Source of the DNA: Herbiconiux sp. VKM Ac-1786
Lineage (GTDB): Bacteria > Actinomycetota > Actinomycetes > Actinomycetales > Microbacteriaceae
Length of the DNA: 64,000 nt
Reading direction: 5' to 3'
Assembly (NCBI RefSeq): GCF_015350805.1
Contig: NZ_JADKSG010000001.1
Location: forward strand, 1,660,513 to 1,724,512
The notes under the pieces were generated by a model, which was given only the letters and a program-made list of their open reading frames with translations, was not told where the DNA came from and did no database searches. Shown in pieces: positions 1 to 9,058 of this stretch. Both the position numbers and the translations under genes were made by a program. Every line of letters starts with the position of its first letter. Position 1 is the first letter of the stretch.

Positions 1-723
1 GGCCAGTCCGAAGGCGAGCAGCTTGGTGAGCCGGGCGTTGATGCCGGCGGCACGCACGCTCTCCATGTTCGAGCCGACGCCGTAGATGTGCCGGCCGAGT
101 GCCGTGCGCTGCAGCAGCAGCCACAGCCCCACGGCGATCACCGCGAGCCACACCAGCGCCACCGGTACGAAGGGCAGCAGCTCGCCGCTGGTGGCGAGGT
201 AGATCTCCTTCGTGACGCCGCCGCCCGGCCGGTCGAGCACCTCGCGGGCCAGCGAGCCGAAGATGAACGCGCTCGCCAGGGTGACCGCGATGGCCGGCAA
301 CCCGGCGTACGCGACGAGGAAGCCGTTGAACAGGCCGCATCCGAGCCCCACCAGCACCGCGAGCAGGATCGCCACGGGCACCGGCAGGGTGAGCAGCTGC
401 GTGGCGAACACCACGTTGCAGAGGCTCATGACGGCGCCGATCGAGATGTCGATGCCGCCGACGAGCACCACCACGAGCTGCCCGAGCGCCACCAGGGCGA
501 GCGGCACCACGAGGTTCGAGGCCGTCTGCAGCTGGAACCGCGTGAGCAGCTCGGGGTTGATGATGACGTAGACCACGAAGAACACCGCGAACGCGGCGAT
601 CGGCGCGATGGCGCCCTCGCGGCGCAGGCGGGTGAGGCCGGTGCTGTTCCAGCCGCGACGGCGCGGCGGCGGCGGCGGAGGAGGCGGCGTGGATGGTGCG
701 CGAGGCGGGGAGATGGCGGTCAT
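1..723 (-). CDS. Sugar ABC transporter permease, RbsC/BPD_transp_2 type (partial)
   Basis: Inner-membrane permease of a ribose/xylose-type ABC importer, cut by the left edge so that the C-terminus is missing (241 codons present; the family is usually 310-350). The protein begins with a short cytosolic tail holding a run of about eight prolines, then alternating hydrophobic helices. The PF02653-type segment GGIDISIGAV is visible, as is the late ATALGRHIYGVGSN-like loop (here RTALGRHIYGVGSN) before the cut. The ATG overlaps the ATPase stop by 4 bases (ATGA), so the two are translationally coupled. It forms one importer with the ATPase and lipoprotein upstream. The substrate is inferred to be a monosaccharide processed by the divergent enzymes; the sequence does not say which. 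Confidence 0.9.
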   Translation of the reverse strand, partial: MTAISPPRAPSTPPPPPPPPRRRGWNSTGLTRLRREGAIAPIAAFAVFFVVYVIINPELLTRFQLQTASNLVVPLALVALGQLVVVLVGGIDISIGAVMSLCNVVFATQLLTLPVPVAILLAVLVGLGCGLFNGFLVAYAGLPAIAVTLASAFIFGSLAREVLDRPGGGVTKEIYLATSGELLPFVPVALVWLAVIAVGLWLLLQRTALGRHIYGVGSNMESVRAAGINARLTKLLAFGLA

Positions 724-2348
724 CGGAGATCCTCCTCGTCGGTGGTGAGACTGATGGAGCCCGTGGAGCCGACCGCGGCGCCGACGATCGCATCCGCCGT
801 CAGCCGCCCACCGGTGAGCTCGTCGGCGACCTTGCCCTGGTAGAGCACGACCACCCGGTGGCAGACGTGCACGAGCTCCTCCACCTCGGTCGAGAACCAC
901 AGGATGCCCACACCCTGCTTCGCGAGGTCGACGATCGCCCCGTAGAGCTCCTGCTTGGCGCGCACGTCGATGCCGCGGGTGGGGTCGTGCAGCAGGATGA
1001 CCGTCCGCGAGCGATCCATCCAGCGACCGAACACGAGCTTCTGCTGGTTGCCGCCCGAGAGCGATCCGGCCAGCTCGTTCGAGCCGCGCGTGCGCACCGA
1101 CAGAGCGCTCAGGATGCCGTCGATCCAGCCTCGCTCCATCGCCAGGCGGGGTCGCCCACCGAGCTGGTAGGCCTTCAGCCAGGGGGCGAGGAGGTTCTCG
1201 CCGACGCTCATCTCGAGGGCGAGGCCCTCGCGTTTGCGGTCTTCGGGCACGTAGCCGAGGCCGTGGCGCACGGAGCGCACCGGGGTGGTGCCCTTGATGC
1301 GGCGGCCGGCGATCGTCCACTCGTCGGCGACCGCGGGGGCGGCGCCGAAGAGGGCGCGCAGCAGCTCGGCCTGGCCGTGGCCCTGCAGGCCGCCGATGCC
1401 GAGGATCTCGCCCGCGCCGAGCGACAGGCTGACCCCGTCGAGGCCCTCGGAACGGAGCTCGGTGACCGACAGGGCCACCGCATCCGTCGTTCGCTCGGGC
1501 GGATCGGGGAAGAAGCGCTCGGCCTCCCGGCCGGCCATCAGCGAGATGAGCTCGTCGTCGGTCCAGCCGCCGCGCACGAACTCGCCGGCCACCTGGCCGT
1601 CGCGCAGCACGGTGCCGCGGTCGGCGATCTCGGCGATCTCACCCAGGCGGTGCGAGACGTAGATCACGCTGCCGCCGGCGGCGGTGAGCTCCCGGATGCG
1701 CGTGAACAGCCACTGCACGCCGGGCGGCGTGAGGGCCGAGGAGGCTTCGTCGAGGATGAGCAGGCGGGGCTTCCCGGCGAGCGCGCGGGCGATCTCCACC
1801 AGCTGCCGGTCGGCGAGCGAGAGGGTGCCGACGGCGGCGCGCGGGTCGATGTGGGGGAGGTCGAAAGCACTCAGCAGAGCGGATGCTGCCGCCACCGACT
1901 TCTTCTGCGAGAAGCCGCGCAGGGGAGCGCCGTCGGGGAGGGAGAGGTTCTCGGCCACGGTCCAGTCGGGCACGAGGGCCAGCTCCTGGAAGGCGCAGCG
2001 CACGCCGGAGAGGCGGGACTGCTTGACGCTGCCCGACGCGAGCGGCTCACCGCCGACGATGATGGTGCCGCTGGTGGGGGTGACCGCGCCGGCGAGCATC
2101 TTGGCCACGGTGCTCTTGCCCGCGCCGTTCTCGCCGACCAGGGCCAGCACCTCGCCGGGGTTGCAGTGGAAGGTGACGCCCTGCACGGCCTTGACGGGGC
2201 CGTAGCTCTTCACCAGGTCGGTGGCGACGAGGAGGGCGTCGGCGGGAGGGGCGGCGGGACGGGCATCCGGCGGGGCGGTCTGCGGCGCGCTCGCCGACGC
2301 CGTCGAAGCGCCGGTCGCGATGGGGGGTGCGGGTGTCGGTGTCGACAC
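720..2348 (-). CDS. Sugar ABC transporter ATP-binding protein, RbsA/XylG type (two ATPase domains)
   Basis: Cytoplasmic ATPase that powers the importer. It has 542 residues from a GTG start, chosen because CTGGAGG lies 7 bases upstream and a longer reading frame would only add a low-complexity shadow. The first domain has Walker A GENGAGKST (about residues 72-80), signature LSLADRQ and Walker B ILDEASSAL. The second is degenerate at Walker A (GGLQGHGQ) but has an intact LSGGNQQK signature and DPTRGID, the usual pattern of RbsA/AraG-type fused ATPases. An Ala/Pro-rich leader of about 38 residues precedes the first domain and is unusual for the family. It lies 91 bases after the lipoprotein gene and overlaps the permease ATG by 4 bases. 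Confidence 0.93.
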   Translation of the reverse strand: MSTPTPAPPIATGASTASASAPQTAPPDARPAAPPADALLVATDLVKSYGPVKAVQGVTFHCNPGEVLALVGENGAGKSTVAKMLAGAVTPTSGTIIVGGEPLASGSVKQSRLSGVRCAFQELALVPDWTVAENLSLPDGAPLRGFSQKKSVAAASALLSAFDLPHIDPRAAVGTLSLADRQLVEIARALAGKPRLLILDEASSALTPPGVQWLFTRIRELTAAGGSVIYVSHRLGEIAEIADRGTVLRDGQVAGEFVRGGWTDDELISLMAGREAERFFPDPPERTTDAVALSVTELRSEGLDGVSLSLGAGEILGIGGLQGHGQAELLRALFGAAPAVADEWTIAGRRIKGTTPVRSVRHGLGYVPEDRKREGLALEMSVGENLLAPWLKAYQLGGRPRLAMERGWIDGILSALSVRTRGSNELAGSLSGGNQQKLVFGRWMDRSRTVILLHDPTRGIDVRAKQELYGAIVDLAKQGVGILWFSTEVEELVHVCHRVVVLYQGKVADELTGGRLTADAIVGAAVGSTGSISLTTDEEDLR

Positions 2349-2439
2349 GGAAGCCTCCAGAATTCGGTGGGAGTCGAGGAGAGGAGGGCGGATGCCGCGG
2401 CCTGAGCCGCGACATCCGCCGAGAGGTCGGCGCCCGGGC

Positions 2440-3525
2440 TCAGGAGCCCGAGTAGTACTCCATGACCTGGTCGAGCGTGAGGTCGAGGCCGGGGAAGTCG
2501 TAGCCGAGCTGGAAGTTGTTCGGCATGTCGGCAAGGCAGTAGTCGGCGGCGTTCTCCTCGGTGATCTCCAGCGGCGGGAAGTACTGCTCCTTCTCGATCT
2601 CCTCGCCCTCGAGCAGCGCGACGGCCTGCTCGAGGCCCTTCGCGTAGATGGCGGGCTGGCCGAAGACCATGTTGCCCGTGAGGCCGTCGGGGGCGTACTC
2701 GGCCAGGGTGCAGGCCTCGCCGTTGTAGCCGGAGCCACCGACGACCGGCACGAACGGCAGCCCGGCCGCCTTGAAGGCCTCCGGCACGCCCTGGCCGCCG
2801 GTGAGGAAGGAGTACACGCCGCCGACGTCGGGGTTCGAGCGCAGGATGGTCGACATCGCCTCCTGGGCGGTGGCCTCGTTCCAGCCGTTGGTGTCCTGCG
2901 CCACGACGGTCGCGCCGCCGCCCTCGAGCGTCTCGATCACGCCGGGCATGGTGCCCTCGTTCAGCGGCACTCCGGCCAGGCCCTCGAGCACCGCGATGTT
3001 CTTGTCGTCGCCGAGGTTCTCGAGCAGCCAGTCGGCGCCGATCGTGCCGGCGTTCGCCCAGTCGGTCGAGACCACGTAGACGTCGTCGCTGTCGTAGGGG
3101 CCGCCGTTGGCGATGACCGGGATGCCCTGCGCCGTCGCCTGGGTGATGGCGGCGTCGGCGCCGGAGGACGAGGCCGGGTCGAACAGGATCAGGTCGACGC
3201 CGTCGGCGATCAGGTTCTGCATCGCCGCGTTCTGCTGGGCCGCGTCGTTGTCGTTGGTGCGGACGATCTTGACCTCGACCTTGTCCTTGTACTCGGGCGA
3301 GTTGGCGAGGGCCTGCAGCGAGGCGAGGCCCATCTCGCGCCAGGCCTGGCCGCCGAGCGGCTGCTCGAAGCCGATGACGAACTTGCCGTCGCCGCCGGCG
3401 GCGTCGGAACCTCCGCCTCCTTCGGCCGGGGCGCTGGTGCAGCCGGCGAGGAGGGCGAGCGAGGAGGCGGCCGCGAGGACGGCGGCTCCCCTCGCGAAGT
3501 GACGGGCGTGCTGGGGTCGCTGCAT
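2440..3525 (-). CDS. Sugar ABC transporter substrate-binding lipoprotein (periplasmic-binding type I)
   Basis: Extracellular sugar receptor of the importer, 361 residues. The ATG at 3525 follows AAAGGAGA at ideal spacing; a longer in-frame start would bury the signal peptide. The N-terminus has Arg residues, a hydrophobic stretch and lipobox LLAGC, so Cys29 is the predicted lipidated residue, followed by a Gly/Ser/Ala linker. The mature part has RbsB-type features: QPLGGQAWREMG near the start, repeated alpha/beta segments such as LIADGVDLILFDPASS, GIPVIANGG, and a late VVGGSGYNGE loop. It is first in the minus-strand operon; the operator-like palindromes lie just upstream of its likely -10 box (TAGTGT at 3569-3574, minus strand). 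Confidence 0.92.
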   Translation of the reverse strand: MQRPQHARHFARGAAVLAAASSLALLAGCTSAPAEGGGGSDAAGGDGKFVIGFEQPLGGQAWREMGLASLQALANSPEYKDKVEVKIVRTNDNDAAQQNAAMQNLIADGVDLILFDPASSSGADAAITQATAQGIPVIANGGPYDSDDVYVVSTDWANAGTIGADWLLENLGDDKNIAVLEGLAGVPLNEGTMPGVIETLEGGGATVVAQDTNGWNEATAQEAMSTILRSNPDVGGVYSFLTGGQGVPEAFKAAGLPFVPVVGGSGYNGEACTLAEYAPDGLTGNMVFGQPAIYAKGLEQAVALLEGEEIEKEQYFPPLEITEENAADYCLADMPNNFQLGYDFPGLDLTLDQVMEYYSGS

Positions 3526-3583
3526 GATTTCTCCTTTGAAATCGCCGATGGTGCAGGGCGTGGTCGGCACACTAGCCGATTAA

Positions 3584-3606
3584 TGGCAGCGCTGCCAGTA
3601 GCGCTA
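3584..3606. promoter_or_regulatory. Double palindromic operator in a divergent promoter region (LacI type)
   Basis: A perfect 14-bp palindrome TGGCAGCGCTGCCA (3584-3597) is followed by an 8-bp palindrome TAGCGCTA (3599-3606), with centres 12 bp apart. Both have the central CpG expected of LacI-family operators. They sit between the importer operon (start 3525, minus) and the Gfo/Idh gene (start 3672, plus). Likely -10 boxes are TAGTGT (3569-3574, minus) and TAGGTT (3628-3633, plus). The core AGCGCTGCCA recurs at 7733-7742 and 13458-13467, so the local LacI regulator is the natural candidate ligand. Binding is inferred. Confidence 0.7.
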
Positions 3607-3671
3607 GCATTTCCCATTGTGATCCACTAGGTTCGCAGCAGACGAGTCGCAACGACGCGATAGGAGACACC

Positions 3672-4772
3672 GTGACCTCGACGACGACACCGGCCGTGAG
3701 CTTCGAGCCCGACGTGCCGATCCGCACCCGCAGCCACCGCATCGGCTGCGTCGGGGCCGGCGCGATCATGGCCGACCAGCACCTCGAGGCCTACCGGCAG
3801 GCGGGCTTCCCCGTGGTCGCCATCGCCTCCCGCACCCCGGCGAACGCCCGGGCCGTGGCCGAGCGCTACGGCATCCCCACCGTGCACGACACCGTCGACG
3901 CGCTGCTCGCCGACACCGACGTGGAGATCCTCGACATCGCGTTCCCGCCCGATCAGCAGCCGGCGATCATCCGCGCCGCCCTGGCGCAGCCGCACATCAA
4001 GGCGGTGCTCGCGCAGAAGCCGCTGGCGCTCGACCTCGACGAGGCGATCGCCCTGCGCGACGAGGCCGCCGCGGCCGGCACCATCCTGAGCGTCAACCAA
4101 AACATGCGCTACGACCAGTCGATCCGGGTGCTGAAGCAGCTGCTCGACGCGGGCGTGCTCGGCGACCCCGTGTTCGCCCAGATCGACATGCACGCGGTGC
4201 CGCACTGGCAGGGCTTCCTCGAGGGCTACGACCGGCTGACGCTGGCGAACATGAGCGTGCACCACCTCGACGCGCTGCGCTTCCTGTTCGGCGACCCCTC
4301 CGAGATCTCCACCGTGACCCGCCGCGATCCGCGCACGACGTTCGAGCACGAGGACGGCATCGTCGTGTCCACGCTGCGCTTCCCCGGGGACGTGCTGGCG
4401 CTCAGCGTCGAGGACGTCTGGGGCGGCCCCCGCGAGGAGGGCTTCGACGACGACTTCTACATCCGCTGGCGGGTGGAGGGCACCGCGGGCATCGCGCAGG
4501 GCACCATCGGCTGGCCGCACGGGGTGCCGTCGAGCATCCGCTATGCCTCGACCCACGCCACCGGAGGCAAATGGGTGGAGCCGAGCTGGGACACGCACTG
4601 GTTCCCGCACGCCTTCATCGGCGTGATGGAGCAGGTGCAGCACGCCGTCGAGACCGGCACGGCCCCCGAGCTCAGCGTCGCCGACAACGTGCGCACCATG
4701 GCGCTGATCGAGGCCGGCTACCGCTCGATCGCCGAGAAGCGCCCGGTGCGCCTCGACGAGTTCCCTGTCTGA
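3672..4772 (+). CDS. Gfo/Idh/MocA family NAD(P)-dependent oxidoreductase
   Basis: Predicted cytosolic dehydrogenase acting on a sugar, inositol or derivative. It has 366 residues from a GTG start preceded by TAGGAGACACC. The N-terminal Rossmann fold has the dinucleotide motif GCVGAGAIMADQH (about residues 19-31). The family's E-K-P catalytic motif appears as AQKPLAL, with Gln replacing Glu but the Lys kept. The C-terminal alpha/beta domain carries NMSVHHLDALRFLFG, the typical active-site His segment. It is first in a plus-strand series with an isomerase, an SDR and a DUF4432 protein, and shares the divergent operator region with the importer. Gfo/Idh plus TIM-barrel isomerase pairs occur in inositol, levoglucosan and keto-sugar pathways; the substrate here is not determinable. 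Confidence 0.88.
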   Translation: MTSTTTPAVSFEPDVPIRTRSHRIGCVGAGAIMADQHLEAYRQAGFPVVAIASRTPANARAVAERYGIPTVHDTVDALLADTDVEILDIAFPPDQQPAIIRAALAQPHIKAVLAQKPLALDLDEAIALRDEAAAAGTILSVNQNMRYDQSIRVLKQLLDAGVLGDPVFAQIDMHAVPHWQGFLEGYDRLTLANMSVHHLDALRFLFGDPSEISTVTRRDPRTTFEHEDGIVVSTLRFPGDVLALSVEDVWGGPREEGFDDDFYIRWRVEGTAGIAQGTIGWPHGVPSSIRYASTHATGGKWVEPSWDTHWFPHAFIGVMEQVQHAVETGTAPELSVADNVRTMALIEAGYRSIAEKRPVRLDEFPV

Positions 4773-4848
4773 CCCCGCACGACGTACGACCCCGACCGAA
4801 CGACGCAGCACCGAACCCCACTCGAATCGACCAAGGAGCAACGACGCC

Positions 4849-5763
4849 ATGATTCAGCTCGGCATCTTCACCGCCTACTACCCCTACGACCTCAAAACGA
4901 CCGCGGAGAAGATCCGCGCCCACGGCTTCAACACCGTGCAGCTCGACCTGCACTTCAAGGATCTCGACCTCGGCGCCGGCCAGATCACCAAGGAGAAGGC
5001 GAAGCTCGTCAGCGACACCTTCCGCGACCACGACCTGCCGATCTCGGCCATCTCGGGCTACACGAACATCGTGCATCCCGACCCCGAGCACCGGAAGGCG
5101 AACGTCGAGTACCTCAAGGAGATCATCCGCAACGCCCGCAACTTCGGCTCGAAGTACGTCATCTCCGAGTCGGGCACCTTCAACGCTGAGAGCGAGTGGG
5201 ACCACGACCCGCACAACCGCTCCGAGGACGCCTACGAGCAGGTGCGCACCGTGCTCGCCGAGCTGGCGCAGACGGCCTACGACCACGGCGCGACCTTCCT
5301 GCTCGAGACCTACGTGAACAACGTGATCGGCTCGGTGCGCGAGACCGCCCGCGTCTTCAACGACATCCGCACCCCGGGCCTCGAGCTGCTGATGGACCCG
5401 ACGAACTACTTCGACGCCACCAACATCGACGACCAGGCCGGCGTGCTGAACGAGGTCTTCGACGTGCTGGGCGACCGGGTGCGCGTGGCGCACGCCAAGG
5501 ACGTCAAGCGCGCGGGCGACGACAAGAGCGAGAAGCACGCCGACATCGGCGACGACGACGCACTGGCCTCGCACACCTTCCGCGGGGTCGGCGAGATCGA
5601 GCTGCCGGCCGCCGGCCTCGGCTCGCTCGACTACGACCTCTACCTGCAGCGTCTCAGCGAGCAGAACCCGAACGCGCCGCTGATCATCGAGCACCTCGAC
5701 GAGAGCGACATCCCGCGGGCCAAGCAGTTCGTCGTCGATACGCTCAAGAAGTACAACATCTAG
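4849..5763 (+). CDS. Sugar phosphate isomerase/epimerase family protein (AP endonuclease 2-like TIM barrel)
   Basis: A 304-residue xylose-isomerase-like TIM barrel. Start ATG has AAGGAG 11 bases upstream. Likely divalent-metal ligands are at the ends of the barrel strands: Glu153 (LLETY), Asp183 (LMDPTNYF), His215 (VAHAKDVK) and Glu281 (IIEHLDESD). Proteins of this fold isomerise, epimerise, eliminate or hydrate sugars or keto-sugars, so the exact reaction cannot be assigned. It lies 76 bases after the Gfo/Idh gene and 43 bases before the SDR, consistent with one transcript. In known Gfo/Idh operons this partner works on the 3-keto sugar the dehydrogenase makes; that is an inference here. Confidence 0.87.
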   Translation: MIQLGIFTAYYPYDLKTTAEKIRAHGFNTVQLDLHFKDLDLGAGQITKEKAKLVSDTFRDHDLPISAISGYTNIVHPDPEHRKANVEYLKEIIRNARNFGSKYVISESGTFNAESEWDHDPHNRSEDAYEQVRTVLAELAQTAYDHGATFLLETYVNNVIGSVRETARVFNDIRTPGLELLMDPTNYFDATNIDDQAGVLNEVFDVLGDRVRVAHAKDVKRAGDDKSEKHADIGDDDALASHTFRGVGEIELPAAGLGSLDYDLYLQRLSEQNPNAPLIIEHLDESDIPRAKQFVVDTLKKYNI

Positions 5764-5806
5764 GCGGGTCGGCGGGGCAGACGGCGAGACGGGTGACACG
5801 AGAGGG

Positions 5807-6556
5807 ATGCACGTGCAGGACAAGGTAGCGATCATCACGGGTGCGGGCGGCGCGCTCGGCCGGGCCACGGCACTCCGGCTGGGGGCCGACGGCTTCGCCA
5901 TCGGTGCGCTCGGTCGGGCGAGCGCGGATCTGGCCGAGACCGCCGCGCAGCTGGAGGCCGAGGGCTTCCCGGTGCGGATGCTCGAGGTCGACCTGCGCGA
6001 CTCCGACGCCATCGAGGCGGCCGTCGCGGGCACCGAACGGGACTTCGGCCCGGTCGAGGCGCTGATCAACAACGCGGCCATCTATCCCAGCACCCCCTTC
6101 CTCGAGATCCCGCTCGCCGAGTACGACGACGTCGTCACGGTGAATCAGCGCGGCTACTTCTACGCCGCCCAGGTGGCGGCGCGCGGCATGGTCGCGCGCC
6201 GCTCCGGTGCCATCGTGAACGTCGGCAGCATCACCTGGCACGGCGGCTGGTCGAACCTCGCGAGCTACGTCTCGACGAAGGGCGCCGCCGTCGCGCTGAC
6301 GAGGGCGCTCGCCCGGGAGCTCGGCGAGCACGGCATCCGGGTGAACGCGGTCTCGCCCGGAGCCTTCCCGACGAAGGCCGAGGAGATCCAGGGCGACGCG
6401 GCCGAGTACTCGGCCCACGTCATCGAGCACCAGGCGCTCAAGCGCCGGGGGAGCGACGCCGAGCTCGCGGCCGTCATATCGTTCCTGGTGGGCCCTGATT
6501 CGTCGTTCGTGACGGGCCAGACCATCAACGTCGACGGCGGCTGGATCATGGAATGA
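5807..6556 (+). CDS. SDR family NAD(P)-dependent oxidoreductase
   Basis: Classical short-chain dehydrogenase of 249 residues, the standard length. Visible elements are the cofactor motif TGAGGALG (residues 11-18), NNAA (88-91), catalytic Ser141 (VGSIT), Tyr154 and Lys158 (YVSTK), and a final NVDGGW. The ATG at 5807 follows GAGAGG; a GTG two codons later is an alternative. Its stop overlaps the ATG of the next gene by 4 bases, so it is coupled to the DUF4432 protein. A sugar 1-dehydrogenase role would fit an oxidative sugar pathway with the downstream FAH-family protein and semialdehyde dehydrogenase, but sequence alone does not fix the substrate. Confidence 0.9.
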   Translation: MHVQDKVAIITGAGGALGRATALRLGADGFAIGALGRASADLAETAAQLEAEGFPVRMLEVDLRDSDAIEAAVAGTERDFGPVEALINNAAIYPSTPFLEIPLAEYDDVVTVNQRGYFYAAQVAARGMVARRSGAIVNVGSITWHGGWSNLASYVSTKGAAVALTRALARELGEHGIRVNAVSPGAFPTKAEEIQGDAAEYSAHVIEHQALKRRGSDAELAAVISFLVGPDSSFVTGQTINVDGGWIME

Positions 6557-7689
6557 GGAATGCAGTGGAGATCTTCGGGCAACAGCTGAGCCGGCGTGAG
6601 CTCGCCGAACGCACGGGTGACCTGTCGGCGGTGGCGGGCATCCGCTCGGTGGTTCTCGACGACGGCGTGGAGCGGGGTGTGCGCGCCCTCGAGCTGCGCA
6701 CCGCGGCCGGCCTCGAGCTCGAGGTGCTCGTCGACCGGGCCTTCGACTTCGGCTCGGCGCGGCTTCGCGGCGTGCCGTTCGGCTGGCGCTCGGGCAACGG
6801 CTTCCGGCACCCCGGGCTGCACGAGCACAGCGACGAGGGCGGCCTGTCGTGGCTGCGGGCCCTCGACGGCCTGCTCGTCACCGGCGGGCTCGACCACACC
6901 CTCTTCGGCGGCGAGGTGGATGCGCAGCAGTACGGCTACCCGCCCAAGCAGAGCGTCACCCACGGCCTGCACGGCCGGCTCACCGCCATTCCGGCGAAGC
7001 TGTTGGAGGCGCGCGAGATCGTCGACCCCGACACCGGCGACTCGGTGCTGCGGGTCGTCGGCGAGGTGGTGCAGGCGACCTCGTTCGGCGAGCACTTGAA
7101 GCTTACCCGCACGGTCGAGCTCGACTTCACCGGTCGCGAGATCCGCTGGAACGACACGGTCGAGAACCTCGGCTTCGAGCGGACGCCGCACATGTTCCTC
7201 TACCACCTCAATATCGGCTGGCCCTTCGTCGACGAGGGCACCCGGCTCGTCGCGCCGATCGCTAAGACCCTCTGGTCCTCCGACTCGGCCGCCGAGCAGG
7301 GCGTGTCGTACCGCACGCTGCCGGCCCCGCAGCCGGGCTTCGTCGAGCAGGTCTTCGAGCACGAGCTCGTGGCCGGGGCCGACGGCCGGCACCGCGTGGC
7401 GCTCGTCGCCGCCGACGACTCCCGCGGGGTCGAGGTCAGCTGGAGCGCCGAGGGCATGCCGCACTTCTTCGAGTGGCAGAACCTGCGCAGCGGCCAGTAC
7501 GCCGTGGGCCTCGAGCCCTCGACCCACCACGTCGACGGCGACGCCGCGGCCCGCGAGAACGGGTCGATGATCTGGCTCGAGCACGGCGAGCGACGCGAGT
7601 ACTCCACCACGGTGCGGGTGCTCGACGGCTCGGCCGAGACGCGGGCCTCGACCGAGGCGATCCGCGCCATTCACGGACAGCCCGAGTAG
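6553..7689 (+). CDS. DUF4432 family protein (aldose 1-epimerase-like fold)
   Basis: A 378-residue protein resembling the DUF4432 branch of the galactose-mutarotase superfamily. Recognisable segments are LEVLVDRAFDFGSA and GLLVTGGLDHTLFGG, the His-containing VTHGLHGRL, the FTGREIRWNDTVENLG strand and HMFLYHLNIGWPFV. Members are found in sugar operons and are thought to interconvert anomers or act on keto-sugars; no activity can be proven here. It overlaps the SDR stop by 4 bases. The next gene starts 100 bases downstream behind its own promoter and operator, so this is probably the last gene of the first plus-strand transcript unless read-through occurs. Confidence 0.82.
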   Translation: MRNAVEIFGQQLSRRELAERTGDLSAVAGIRSVVLDDGVERGVRALELRTAAGLELEVLVDRAFDFGSARLRGVPFGWRSGNGFRHPGLHEHSDEGGLSWLRALDGLLVTGGLDHTLFGGEVDAQQYGYPPKQSVTHGLHGRLTAIPAKLLEAREIVDPDTGDSVLRVVGEVVQATSFGEHLKLTRTVELDFTGREIRWNDTVENLGFERTPHMFLYHLNIGWPFVDEGTRLVAPIAKTLWSSDSAAEQGVSYRTLPAPQPGFVEQVFEHELVAGADGRHRVALVAADDSRGVEVSWSAEGMPHFFEWQNLRSGQYAVGLEPSTHHVDGDAAARENGSMIWLEHGERREYSTTVRVLDGSAETRASTEAIRAIHGQPE

Positions 7690-7720
7690 GCGCCACCGTG
7701 CCTGTTCCCGCCTCCGGCGA

Positions 7721-7742
7721 TAGTCTTATGTTAGCGCTGCCA
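7721..7742 (+). promoter_or_regulatory. Candidate promoter with LacI-type operator half-repeat before the CoA transferase operon
   Basis: TAGTCT at 7721-7726 matches the actinobacterial -10 pattern TAnnnT, and TTAGCGCTGCCA (7731-7742) covers the expected transcription start. The core AGCGCTGCCA is identical to one half of the palindrome at 3584-3597. A repressor bound here would block initiation. The leader to the ATG at 7790 would be about 55 bases. Confidence 0.62.
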
Positions 7743-7789
7743 GTCCGCGACGAGCGGATGCGCGGCCCCCGTGAACCGAGGAGTCACCG

Positions 7790-9058
7790 ATGACCGACAC
7801 CACCACCCCCGCCTCCCCGTCGGGCGACCCCTCGGCGGCCCCCGAGGTGCTCTCGGGCATCCGGGTGCTCGACTGCTCGATCGCGATGGCGGGCCCCTTC
7901 GCGGCACAGCGCCTCGGCGACCTCGGCGCCGACGTGATCAAGGTCGAGCCCACCCGCGGCGAGTGGCAGCGGCACGCGGCGGCGGGCGGGGCGACCGGCA
8001 ACCGGATCAACGTCTCGTTCCTGTCTCTGAACCGCAACAAGCGCTCCATCGGGGTCGACCTGAAGGCCGACGAGGGCCGCGAGATCCTCTATGAGCTGGT
8101 GAAGACTGCCGACGTGTTCCTGCAGAACTACCGGCCCGGCGTCGCCGCCCGGCTCGGCGTCGACTACGAGACGCTCCGGGCCATCAACCCGTCGATCGTC
8201 TACGTGTCGATCTCGGGCTACGGCGAGGACGGGCCCTACCGCAACCGCCCGGGCCAGGACCTGCTGCTGCAGGCGATGAGCGGGGCCATGCTCTCCTCGG
8301 GGAGTGCCGGGCATCCGCCGACCCCCGCCGGGCAGTACCTCGTCGACGCGGTCACCGCCTCGACGGCGTTCGAGGGCGTGCTGGCCGCGCTGTTCCACCG
8401 TGAGCGCACCGGGCAGGGGCAGCTCGTCTCGGTGAACATGCTCGACGCCATCACGACGCTGCAGATGCAGGAGCTCTCGGTCTTCACCGTGGGCGGCGTG
8501 GGCCAGCACCGCAGCGAGCAGCCGCACGCGCACGTCTACATCCGGGCGCCCTACGGCACCTTCTCGACCACCGACGGCTACCTCGCCCTCGCCATGCCCG
8601 ACCTGCACACGCTCGGCGAGGTGCTCGAGGAGGAGTGGTTCCTCGGCATGGACACCGAGGTCGACAGCTGGACCCACCGCGACGAGATCTACGCCAAGAC
8701 CGCCGAGCGGCTCGCGACGCGCTCGACGGCCGAGTGGCTCGAGGCGCTCGGCGCCGCCGGCATCTGGGCGGGGCCCGTCTACGGCTACCAGGACCTCGTC
8801 GACGACGAGCAGATCAAGCACAACGGCACCTTCATCGAGTACGAGCACCCGACCGAGGGGCTCGTCAAGACGCCCGGGTTCCCGTACAAGCTGTCGGAGA
8901 CGCCGGCGCGCATCGACCGGGGGGCGCCGCTCACGGGGGAGCACACGCGCGAGATCCTGGGCGAGCTGGGCCTGCCCGCCGACCGGGTCGACGCCCTGCT
9001 CGACGCGGGCGTGGTGGCGGCCGAGCCGGGCGTGGCCGAGGTCGCGGAACCCGCATGA
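7790..9058 (+). CDS. CaiB/BaiF family (class III) CoA transferase
   Basis: A 422-residue family III CoA transferase, which moves CoA between an acyl-CoA donor and a carboxylic acid. The opening GIRVLDCSIAMAGPFAAQRLG-like region (residues 23-43), GADVIKVEP, and VFLQNYRPGVAARLG are typical. The nucleophilic Asp of the family falls at Asp157 in RPGQDLLLQAMSG. C-terminal TPGFPYKLSETPA is also conserved. It is the first gene behind an operator-bearing promoter and its stop overlaps the next ATG by 4 bases. Its partners (enoyl-CoA hydratase, FAH protein) suggest activation of an organic acid released from the imported compound; this chemistry is unusual for a sugar island. Confidence 0.9.
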   Translation: MTDTTTPASPSGDPSAAPEVLSGIRVLDCSIAMAGPFAAQRLGDLGADVIKVEPTRGEWQRHAAAGGATGNRINVSFLSLNRNKRSIGVDLKADEGREILYELVKTADVFLQNYRPGVAARLGVDYETLRAINPSIVYVSISGYGEDGPYRNRPGQDLLLQAMSGAMLSSGSAGHPPTPAGQYLVDAVTASTAFEGVLAALFHRERTGQGQLVSVNMLDAITTLQMQELSVFTVGGVGQHRSEQPHAHVYIRAPYGTFSTTDGYLALAMPDLHTLGEVLEEEWFLGMDTEVDSWTHRDEIYAKTAERLATRSTAEWLEALGAAGIWAGPVYGYQDLVDDEQIKHNGTFIEYEHPTEGLVKTPGFPYKLSETPARIDRGAPLTGEHTREILGELGLPADRVDALLDAGVVAAEPGVAEVAEPA

